A stretch of DNA of 6,703 nucleotides from NCBI GenBank assembly GCA_946886855.1, contig CAMPJJ010000182.1:1-6703 (forward strand), in the 5' to 3' direction. This document shows positions 1 to 5,759 of this stretch, one piece after another. The DNA is from an uncultured Roseateles sp. (GTDB lineage: Bacteria; Pseudomonadota; Gammaproteobacteria; Burkholderiales; Burkholderiaceae). Both the position numbers and the translations under genes were made by a program. Positions within the stretch are counted from its first letter, which is position 1. The number at the start of each line of letters is the position of its first letter. A model generated the notes under the pieces. It was given only the letters and a program-made list of their open reading frames with translations. It ran no database searches and had not been told where the DNA came from.

Positions 1-2
1 CG

Positions 3-1844
3 CCCCGGAAGAAGCAGAAGCGCCGCCGCCCCCCGCGCCTGTCCGCCGCCGCCTGGCGCCAGTTCATGCAGATCGCCAAGCCCTACTGGTTCGGCGACCA
101 GCGCAAGGCCGCCTGGGGACTGCTGCTGCTGATGATCGTGCTGATGCTGTGCGAGACCCAGCTCGCCGTCATGCTCAACGACAAGACCGGCGAAATGACC
201 TCCGCGCTCGCCGAGCGCAACCACTCGCGCTTCTGGTTTGCCGTGCGCGACAGCCTCATCGTCCTGGGCTTCGCGGTGCCGGTGTACGCCTTCTACTACT
301 ACATGCGCGACGCCTTCTCCAACCATTGGCGGCGCTGGCTCACCGGCAAGTTCCTCGACGGCTACCTCGACGGCCGCAAGTACTACGAGATCGGCACCGG
401 CGCGGCCGGCGACATCGACAACCCCGACCAGCGCATCTCCGAGGACATCAACACCTTCACCGGTCGATCCACCCACTTCGGGCTGCTGATGATCGGCTCC
501 GTGATGCAGCTGGTGGCCTTCTGCGCCGTGCTGTGGTCGCTGTCCAAGCTGCTGGTGGCCTTCCTCGTGGTCTACGCCACCGTGGGGACCTTCCTCGCGC
601 TCCACGTCTTCGGTTCGCCGCTGATCCAGCTCAACTTCTGGCAGCTGCGCCGCGAAGCCGACTTCCGCTTCGGCCTGATGCGCCTGCGCGAGAACGCCGA
701 ATCCATCGCCTTCTACCGCGGCGAACCGCAGGAACGCGCCCACATCGAGGGCCGCTTCGACGCCGTCTACCAGAACTACTGGAAGCTGATCCGCAAGCAG
801 CGCGCGCTCAACCTCTTCCAGCGCGGCTTCAGCCAGCTGACGCTGGTCGTGCCCGCCGTGATCCTGGCCGAACGCGTGCTGTCCGGCCACCTCGAGGTCG
901 GTGCCGCGGTGCAGGCCGCCGGCGCCTTCGCCGCGGTGCTGACCGCCGTCTCGCTGATCGTCGACAACTTCGAGAGCCTGAGCCGCTTCGTCGCCGGCAT
1001 CGACCGGCTGCACGCGCTCTCCGACGTCATGCACAAGCGCAAGCCCCGCGACGAACGCGCCCGCGAAAAGATCGAGACGAAACACGCCGAGCAGCTCGCG
1101 CTGCGCGCGTTGACGCTCTACACGCCGCAGTTCGACCGGCTGCTGGTGGAGAAGCTCGACGTCGCGCTCCAGCCCGGCGAGAGCCTGCTGATCACCGGCG
1201 TCAGCGGCTGCGGCAAGAGTTCCCTGCTGCGCGCGATCGCCGGCCTGTGGCGCTGCGGCGAAGGCACGATCGAGCACCCGCCGCTCGAGGACGTGTTCTT
1301 CCTGCCGCAGCGGCCCTACCTGCAGCCCGGCACGCTGCGCAGCCAGATGATCTATCCGGACACGACGACCGAGCTGGACGACGACGCGCTGCGCGCCATC
1401 CTCGACGAGGTCTGCCTGCCCGAGCTCGCCGATCGCGTCGGTGGGCTGGACGCCGCGCAGGACTGGGAGAAGGTGCTGTCCATGGGCGAGCAGCAGCGCC
1501 TGGCCTTCGCGCGCGTGCTGGTGCGCACGCCGAAGATGGTCATCCTCGACGAAGCCACCAGCGCGCTGGACAGCTGCAACGAACGCCGCCTCTACGAGCG
1601 CCTGTGCCGCGACGGCATCACGCTGGTGAGCATCGCCCACCGCCACGCCGTGCTGCAGCATCACACGCACGTGCTGCGCCTGACCGGCGGCGGCGCGTGG
1701 CAATTGCATCCCGCCGAGGGCTACGACTTCGACGCGGTGGAGGCCGAGGCCGAGGCGGCGCGGGAAGCCGCGCTCGAGGCGAAGCTGGCCGACGGCGCGC
1801 GCACGGGCCCGAGCGTCCAGCCGACCGAGAAGGAGACCTCATGA
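3..1844 (+). CDS. ABC transporter ATP-binding protein/permease, SbmA/BacA/YddA-like (5' end outside window)
   Basis: This is a fused half-transporter of the inner membrane: an N-terminal ABC_membrane_2-type (SbmA/BacA-like) permease and a C-terminal ATPase, which would act as a dimer. Residues are counted from the ATG at 66. Membrane segments lie near 17-37, 62-80, 139-159, 162-182, 258-272 and 284-303. The ATPase shows Walker A GVSGCGKS (378-385), Q-loop Q415, signature LSMGEQQR (471-478), Walker B MVILDE (491-496) and H-loop H525. The signature departs from LSGGQ, but as I recall LSxGEQQR is normal for this family. The ATG at 66 has no Shine-Dalgarno sequence. The frame is open to the left edge and encodes a basic KKQKRRR stretch followed by a natural-looking lead into the conserved AKPYW motif, so the true start is probably upstream. 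Relatives import peptides or cobalamin-like compounds, but the substrate here cannot be read from sequence. The stop overlaps the next gene by 4 bases. Confidence 0.93.
   Translation, partial: PRKKQKRRRPPRLSAAAWRQFMQIAKPYWFGDQRKAAWGLLLLMIVLMLCETQLAVMLNDKTGEMTSALAERNHSRFWFAVRDSLIVLGFAVPVYAFYYYMRDAFSNHWRRWLTGKFLDGYLDGRKYYEIGTGAAGDIDNPDQRISEDINTFTGRSTHFGLLMIGSVMQLVAFCAVLWSLSKLLVAFLVVYATVGTFLALHVFGSPLIQLNFWQLRREADFRFGLMRLRENAESIAFYRGEPQERAHIEGRFDAVYQNYWKLIRKQRALNLFQRGFSQLTLVVPAVILAERVLSGHLEVGAAVQAAGAFAAVLTAVSLIVDNFESLSRFVAGIDRLHALSDVMHKRKPRDERAREKIETKHAEQLALRALTLYTPQFDRLLVEKLDVALQPGESLLITGVSGCGKSSLLRAIAGLWRCGEGTIEHPPLEDVFFLPQRPYLQPGTLRSQMIYPDTTTELDDDALRAILDEVCLPELADRVGGLDAAQDWEKVLSMGEQQRLAFARVLVRTPKMVILDEATSALDSCNERRLYERLCRDGITLVSIAHRHAVLQHHTHVLRLTGGGAWQLHPAEGYDFDAVEAEAEAAREAALEAKLADGARTGPSVQPTEKETS
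1830..1835 (+). promoter_or_regulatory. Ribosome binding site of the MgtC/SapB-like gene
   Basis: AAGGAG lies five bases before the ATG at 1841, inside the last codons of the ABC transporter gene. It fixes the start of the MgtC-like protein. This matters because the same reading frame is open far upstream, as a high-GC shadow through the transporter gene. Together with the ATGA overlap it indicates translational coupling. Confidence 0.85.
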
Positions 1845-2488
1845 GCCTGGCCCTCGGCACCGCGACCTCGGCAGCGTCCACCGCGTCCGCCGCCTCCTCC
1901 GCCTCTGCCGCCGCCCCGACGGCCGCGATCACCGCAAGCGGGTGGACCGACGAGGTCATCGCCACCGTGCGGTCCGAGTTCTCCGACGTCCCCGACGTCG
2001 CGCAGATCACCCGCATCGCCGTGCGCCTGCTGCTGGCGGCGCTGCTGGGCGGCATCCTCGGCTACGAGCGCGAGCACCACGGCAAGGCGGCGGGCATCCG
2101 CACGCACATGCTGGTGTCGCTGGGCGCGGCGCTGTTCGTGCTGGTGCCTCAGCAGGGCGGCATGGCGCTCGCCGACATGAGCCGGGTGCTGCAGGGTGTG
2201 ATCGCCGGCATCGGCTTCCTCGGCGCCGGCGCCATCCTTAAGCTCAAGGACGAGGAGCAGGTCCACGGCCTGACCACCGCCGCCAGCATCTGGATGACCG
2301 CCGCCATCGGCATCGCCTGCGGCCTGGGCCGCGAGGCGACGGCGGTGTTCAGCATGCTGCTCGCGCTGATGATCCTGGCCGTGCTGCCGCTGCTCACGCG
2401 GCCGCATCCCCGGACGGACGAGGACCGGAAGGACCGCGATCCGCAAGATACCGATCGGGAGGACGACGGCCGGGCGCCGTCAGCTTGA
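1841..2488 (+). CDS. MgtC/SapB family inner-membrane protein
   Basis: This 215-residue protein carries the MgtC/SapB/YhiD membrane domain. The hallmark stretches are visible: RLLLAALLGGILGYERE with GKAAGIRTH (62-89), LVSLGAALF (91-99), GVIAGIGFLGAGAI (119-132), and HGLTTAASIWMTAAIG (142-157). A last hydrophobic segment lies near 168-186. Some MgtC proteins modulate the F-ATP synthase, magnesium homeostasis or acid survival; the role here is unknown. Salmonella MgtC has a C-terminal ACT-like domain, but here a charged Asp/Arg-rich tail (187-215) takes its place, so the protein is closer to the short SapB/YhiD type. The first 33 residues are an unusual Ser/Ala/Thr low-complexity leader without a clear signal-peptide pattern. 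The gene starts inside the stop of the ABC transporter gene (4-base overlap). Its last 95 bases overlap the opposite-strand EF-hand gene. Confidence 0.93.
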   Translation: MSLALGTATSAASTASAASSASAAAPTAAITASGWTDEVIATVRSEFSDVPDVAQITRIAVRLLLAALLGGILGYEREHHGKAAGIRTHMLVSLGAALFVLVPQQGGMALADMSRVLQGVIAGIGFLGAGAILKLKDEEQVHGLTTAASIWMTAAIGIACGLGREATAVFSMLLALMILAVLPLLTRPHPRTDEDRKDRDPQDTDREDDGRAPSA

Positions 2489-4595
2489 CCGCATGCGGCA
2501 CGGGCAGCGGGCGCTTCGTCAGCGCGCTGCCCAGCCGGGTGCTGAGTGTCATCCGGTTGTTGATGGCCCAGCCGCTCGCGTCCAGGATGGGGCCGAGGCT
2601 GCGCTGGCGCAGCTTGAGCCAGGCGATCAGCATGCTCGGTCCCGAGATCGACAACACGATGCCGAGCACCGCCAGCGGGATCCACCAGCCCAGATCGACG
2701 AAACGCCCGAAGACGCCGACGATCACCGTGCTGATGCTGCCCAGCGCCACGCCGATCGCGGCGACGGTGCCCACGTCCACGCGCCGGCCCGGGACGCCCA
2801 GGCCGGGCAGCCCGTTGGCGGCACCCGCAGCACCGGCAGCGCCGGCAGCACCCACTGCGCCGACGGCACCGGCCCCGGCCGGTGCGCCCGCGCCACCGGC
2901 GGACAGCATCGGCGCCGCCGCCGCGGCGGGTTGATCCACCGTGGCGAGGCGCCCCGCCAGCTGGCCCATGCGTCCCTGCTGCGTCGAATCGCTCGCCGCG
3001 GCCCGCTTGGCCACCTGGTCCTCGACCAGCCGGACCAGCTTCTTGTACGGCGAGAGGAAGGCCTGGCCGACGCTGATCGGGTTCTCGATCACCTTGACGA
3101 TGCGCGCGTCCCAGTCGCGGCCCTCGCGGTCGTAGAACAGGCCGTTGCGCCCGACGAAGAGGAAGTCGACGTCGCCCGCGCTGACCACGGCGACGATGTG
3201 GCGCTTCTGGTTCAGCCGCACGCATTCGCAGTACGCGAGGTAGGCCTTGGCCAGGCCGGCGACGGGCGCGTGGCGGGCGGGGTCGGCGACGTCGACGGTC
3301 AAGTCGCAGGCGCGGCCGTCGACGAACAGCGTGCCGGCCTGGAACACCGCGCCGCGGCCTTCATAGAAGTCCTCGAAGGACACGAAGTTGCGCGCCAGCC
3401 GCAGCAGGCCGCGCTGGAGCAGCAGCAGCTTCTCGAGGTCGTTGAGGGCGGCATGGCGCGGCGCGGCGGCGCGGTCGTCCGCGACCTGCTTCAGCAGGCG
3501 CGCACGCACCTCGTCGAGCTGTCCGCCCGGCTGTCCGGCGGCAAGCGCGGCCACGACGTCGACGCCGAGCGTGGCGACCGGCCCGGTCGGCTGGCGCCGC
3601 AGCCATTCCCGGCAGGCGCGCACCTCGTCCTTCAAGGACAGCCAGTCGCGCTCGGCCAGGCTGTCGCCGCTGCCGGGCGGCAAGGCCTGCGCACGCAAGG
3701 CGGCGAGCGCGCCGCGCCAGGCGGGGTTGGCGCGCTCGTCCAACGGCAGCGCCGCACCCGGCGACACCGGCGCGATGGGCATCTGTCTGAGCGGACCGGC
3801 TTCCAGTGACAGCAGCCCGCTCGCATGGGCCTTCAGCCGTTCGGGATCGGTCGCGTTGAGCGTCGCCGCGGCGGAGGTGTCGTAGCTGGCCAGGCGGCAG
3901 CGCGCGAAGAAGTCCTCGACCTTGTCGTGCACCGCCTGCACCGCCATCGCCGCCGCGCGGCGGCCCGCACAGCCCGCCTCGGCCTCGCCCTCGCGATGCC
4001 AGGCGAGCAGCGTCGCGGCCTGATCGAAGAAGGCCTGGATGCGGGTCTCGTCGATGCCCGGCTCGCCGCCTGCATCGGCCACCGTGCCCATCGCTTCGCC
4101 GATGCGCAGCGCGATCGCATGATCCGCGGGGTCCGCGACAGCCGCCACGGGCACGATGCCGTCCCCGTTGTGCCGCTCCGCGGCGAGGTGGGACTGCCGT
4201 TCCCGGATGTCGTCCAGACCGATGTCGGACTGCCCCGCATGCCCCGTCAGGTCGAGCGTGCGGCGGAGTTCCTCCGCCAGCGCGCGGCCCTCGTCGGTGT
4301 CGGCCAGCGAGGCCAGCGCCAGTCGCGCGTCGCCGCGCAGCAGCGGCTGCCAGTCCTTCACGCGCCCGCCTACCCATTCGCAGGCGGCGATCAGCTCGGG
4401 CGCCCGGATGCGACCGTCGCGATCGAGGTCGATCAGGTCCAGGGTGCGTTCGTCGAATTCGAGGCCGCGGGTGGGACAGGCCAGCGCGACCCAGCGTTTC
4501 TGGTCGAGGTCGCGCAGGTGCAGCAGGTCGTCGGCGGAGGAGATGCGCGCCTGATCGGCACCGCCCGCCCGGAAGAATCGCCAGGGATAGCTCAT
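2394..4595 (-). CDS. Uncharacterised EF-hand protein with Gly/Ala-rich linker and two C-terminal membrane segments
   Basis: This 733-residue protein has no function I can name. Residues 56-67 form a canonical calcium-binding EF-hand loop (DLDRDGRIRAPE: D56, D58, D60, G61, I63, E67). A degenerate second copy may lie at 141-152 (RHNGDGIV). A long region with no recognised domain follows. The most structured part appears to be 410-530, which includes FLFVGRNGLFYDREGRDWDARI and a basic stretch near YKKLVRLVEDQVAKR. A Gly/Ala/Pro linker (557-593) precedes two hydrophobic segments (608-630 and 637-660), and the C-terminal motif RSLGPILDASGWAIN (665-679) resembles what I remember of related Burkholderiales proteins. 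The likely arrangement is a large soluble domain tethered to the inner membrane. I chose the ATG at 4595 because MSYPWRFFRAGG looks like a family start. The frame is open to 4763, but the extra 56 residues are low-quality, arginine-rich sequence. No Shine-Dalgarno sequence precedes either start. Confidence 0.85.
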   Translation of the reverse strand: MSYPWRFFRAGGADQARISSADDLLHLRDLDQKRWVALACPTRGLEFDERTLDLIDLDRDGRIRAPELIAACEWVGGRVKDWQPLLRGDARLALASLADTDEGRALAEELRRTLDLTGHAGQSDIGLDDIRERQSHLAAERHNGDGIVPVAAVADPADHAIALRIGEAMGTVADAGGEPGIDETRIQAFFDQAATLLAWHREGEAEAGCAGRRAAAMAVQAVHDKVEDFFARCRLASYDTSAAATLNATDPERLKAHASGLLSLEAGPLRQMPIAPVSPGAALPLDERANPAWRGALAALRAQALPPGSGDSLAERDWLSLKDEVRACREWLRRQPTGPVATLGVDVVAALAAGQPGGQLDEVRARLLKQVADDRAAAPRHAALNDLEKLLLLQRGLLRLARNFVSFEDFYEGRGAVFQAGTLFVDGRACDLTVDVADPARHAPVAGLAKAYLAYCECVRLNQKRHIVAVVSAGDVDFLFVGRNGLFYDREGRDWDARIVKVIENPISVGQAFLSPYKKLVRLVEDQVAKRAAASDSTQQGRMGQLAGRLATVDQPAAAAAPMLSAGGAGAPAGAGAVGAVGAAGAAGAAGAANGLPGLGVPGRRVDVGTVAAIGVALGSISTVIVGVFGRFVDLGWWIPLAVLGIVLSISGPSMLIAWLKLRQRSLGPILDASGWAINNRMTLSTRLGSALTKRPLPVPHAVKLTAPGRRPPDRYLADRGPSGPRPSGDAAA
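2817..2927 (-). repeat. Imperfect 9-base repeats encoding the Gly/Ala-rich linker
   Basis: On the + strand the tract reads as degenerate 9-mers such as GCACCCGCA, GCACCGGCA, GCGCCGGCA and GCGCCGACG. On the - strand these encode GAA/GAV triplets in residues 557-593 of the EF-hand protein. The tract separates the soluble part from the two membrane segments. Such a tract can change copy number by slippage without shifting the frame, so linker length may vary among strains. Confidence 0.7.
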
Positions 4596-4621
4596 TGGGA
4601 CGGAGGGCGGCAAGCTGCGTG

Positions 4622-4640
4622 CCGCCGCCTCCTCCGGCGG
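4622..4640. repeat. Inverted repeat 2, in the leader of the EF-hand gene
   Basis: CCGCCG (4622-4627) and CGGCGG (4635-4640) pair around a 7-base loop, 26 bases upstream of the ATG at 4595. In very GC-rich DNA a 6-bp stem like this can occur by chance. It is worth noting mainly because it sits next to the longer inverted repeat. Confidence 0.4.
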
Positions 4641-4647
4641 GCGAATG

Positions 4648-4684
4648 GCGGGGATGGCCGACGCTGAGCGGCGTCGGACCCCGC
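4648..4684. repeat. Inverted repeat 1, in the divergent intergenic region
   Basis: A 13-bp interrupted stem: outer arms GCGGGG (4648-4653) and CCCCGC (4679-4684), inner arms CCGACGC (4658-4664) and GCGTCGG (4671-4677), loop TGAGCG, and a 4-versus-1-base internal bulge. It lies 52 bases before the start of the EF-hand gene and about 105 before the 78-residue gene. It could be a leader hairpin, an operator for a dimeric regulator, or a terminator for stray transcription. No U-tract follows on either strand, which argues against an intrinsic terminator. Confidence 0.55.
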
Positions 4685-4730
4685 AATCCCGGGCCGTCCA
4701 CCGCACCGTCCCCCCATCCGCGACGCGGGC

Positions 4731-4759
4731 ATGACAGTTGCCGCTCCTTGGGTTAGGGT
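4731..4759 (+). promoter_or_regulatory. Candidate sigma-70-like promoter of the 78-residue gene
   Basis: ATGACA (4731-4736, five of six matches to TTGACA) is separated by 17 bases from TAGGGT (4754-4759, three of six matches to TATAAT, including the TA and the final T). A transcript would start near 4766, leaving a leader of about 24 bases. The -10 is weak and the call rests on spacing and position only. An 11-base palindrome, CCGCGACGCGG (4718-4728), lies just upstream of the -35. Confidence 0.35.
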
Positions 4760-4789
4760 CCACGAACCGGCGATGACCCGGAGCTCAGC

Positions 4790-5026
4790 ATGGAACTCGA
4801 TACCGTCTCCTACGTCTTCCAGAGCCTGGAGGGCACCTTCACGATCAAGCCGCGCCTGTCGCGGCGCTGGCGGGTGAAACACGACAGCATGCCGTGGGGG
4901 GATTCCTTCGCCTCGGCGGAAGAGGCGGCCCTGGCGCTGTCCGCGCGTTTCGCCGTGCCCGCCGACCTGAAGGCGTGGACGGAGATCGGCGACTTCCACA
5001 CCGACGTCGGCGGCTTCAACCTGTAG
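4790..5026 (+). CDS. Small hypothetical protein (78 aa)
   Basis: I do not recognise this gene. The ATG at 4790 is preceded by GGAG (4780-4783) with six bases between, and the gene has its own upstream region, so it is likely real. The protein is soluble, without a signal peptide or membrane segment. The N-terminal half looks like beta strands (VSYVFQSLEGTFTIKP, then RRWRVKHD). A helix beginning SAEEAALALSARF (near 42-54) follows, and then an acidic/aromatic tail ending GGFNL. A WRV strand followed by a SxEEAA helix recalls several small bacterial domains, but this is too weak for a name. It is divergent from the EF-hand gene and convergent with pdeM, so it appears to be a single-gene transcript. 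Confidence 0.75.
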   Translation: MELDTVSYVFQSLEGTFTIKPRLSRRWRVKHDSMPWGDSFASAEEAALALSARFAVPADLKAWTEIGDFHTDVGGFNL

Positions 5027-5027
5027 G

Positions 5028-5049
5028 GGGCCCGCGTCTCGACGCGCCC
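5028..5049. terminator. Possible hairpin between convergent genes
   Basis: CGCGT (5033-5037) pairs with ACGCG (5042-5046) around a CTCG loop, and is extended by GGG (5028-5030) with CCC (5047-5049) across a two-base bulge. It fills the 28-base gap between the stops of the 78-residue gene and pdeM, so it could serve both strands. There is no T-rich tract, so it would be a non-canonical terminator if it is one. Confidence 0.4.
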
Positions 5050-5054
5050 TCACC

Positions 5055-5759
5055 TCAGGACTCACGCCGCTCGCCGGCCTCGGATCGTCGCGCGGGCCAC
5101 ACCGCGCCGCCACCGACCGCGTGACAGCGCGAGCCTTCCGGCAAGCCGACCTGCGTCGTGCCGGTGAACGCGCCGAACGCGGGCAGGATCATGAGACCGT
5201 CGGATTCAGCGAAGCATGGCAGCCGATGGCGCTCATGCGCGCGGCCGTGCAGCGTCGTCGCCGGATGCAGATGCCCGGCGAGCACGTAAGCCCCGGCGAC
5301 GCGGCGCGGATGGTGGCAGGCCGCGAACGGTCCCATCGCATGGGGCTCGTCGACGATGTCGAAGCGCAGCGACGGCGGGGGATCGCCCGCATGGCTGTCG
5401 TGGTTGCCCCGGATCAGCAGGCAGGCGAGCTGCGCGTGCCGCTCGCGCCAGCGATGCGCGGGCGCGAGCACCTGCGGCTGCTGCGCCGCGGCCGCGTGGA
5501 GGAAATCGCCCAGCACCACCAGCCGTGCCGCGCGCAGTTCGTCGATCACGTTGCTGAGCCGGTCGAGGTTGTCGCGCGTCGTGCCCGACGGCACCGGCTG
5601 GCCCAGCGCGCGGAAACTCGCCGCCTTGCCCAGATGGACGTCGGCGACGAAGACCGTGCGTGTCGCCGGCCACCACAGCGCGCGCTCCGGCAGCAGCCAG
5701 ACGCGCTCGTCGGCGAGCGTCCTGGTCAACGCACCCGGCGCAGGAGCGAGGTCCGTCAT
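5055..5759 (-). CDS. pdeM: Ligase-associated DNA damage response phosphoesterase PdeM
   Basis: This 234-residue protein belongs to the calcineurin-like metallophosphoesterase superfamily. The two-metal site motifs appear in order: DVHLGK (40-45), GDFLH (84-88), RGNHD (117-121), HHP (149-151) and GHLHP (162-166). The C-terminal part, including PAFGAFTGT (193-201), is typical of the PdeM family. The family is assigned to bacterial DNA end repair because it is encoded with an ATP-dependent ligase, a DEXH helicase and a beta-CASP-type exonuclease; the exact substrate is not certain. Here it directly follows the helicase gene with an ATGA overlap, which supports the assignment. The ATG at 5759 is preceded by a good ribosome binding site. 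The frame stays open upstream through the helicase gene, but that is a high-GC shadow. Confidence 0.93.
   Translation of the reverse strand: MTDLAPAPGALTRTLADERVWLLPERALWWPATRTVFVADVHLGKAASFRALGQPVPSGTTRDNLDRLSNVIDELRAARLVVLGDFLHAAAAQQPQVLAPAHRWRERHAQLACLLIRGNHDSHAGDPPPSLRFDIVDEPHAMGPFAACHHPRRVAGAYVLAGHLHPATTLHGRAHERHRLPCFAESDGLMILPAFGAFTGTTQVGLPEGSRCHAVGGGAVWPARRSEAGERRES

Noticed and set aside
1476..1499. Altered ABC signature (LSMGEQQR instead of LSGGQ)
   Set aside because: This variant is normal for the SbmA/YddA-like family as I know it, so it is not a sign of an inactive ATPase.
149..1840. Long + strand open frame through the whole transporter gene, continuous with the MgtC-like gene
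   Set aside because: Its translation is Arg/Ala/Pro-rich nonsense typical of the second frame of a high-GC gene. The real product starts at 1841, where a ribosome binding site and the conserved domain begin.
2489..2498. Perfect 10-base palindrome CCGCATGCGG directly after the MgtC-like stop
   Set aside because: The stem would be only about 3 bp with a loop, there is no T-tract, and it lies within the EF-hand coding sequence, so a terminator or operator cannot be supported.
2817..2892. Repeats resembling a CRISPR array
   Set aside because: Units are 9 bases, contiguous, in frame and degenerate, with no spacers. They encode a Gly/Ala linker.
2149..3225. 358-residue - strand open frame, and similar long frames at 3361-4701 (-) and 2493-3809 (+)
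   Set aside because: All have skewed Arg/Gly/Ala composition and no recognisable domain, and overlap well-supported genes.
4592..5113. 173-residue - strand frame antisense to the 78-residue gene
   Set aside because: Composition looks like a shadow, there is no ribosome binding site, and the + strand frame has a good start signal.
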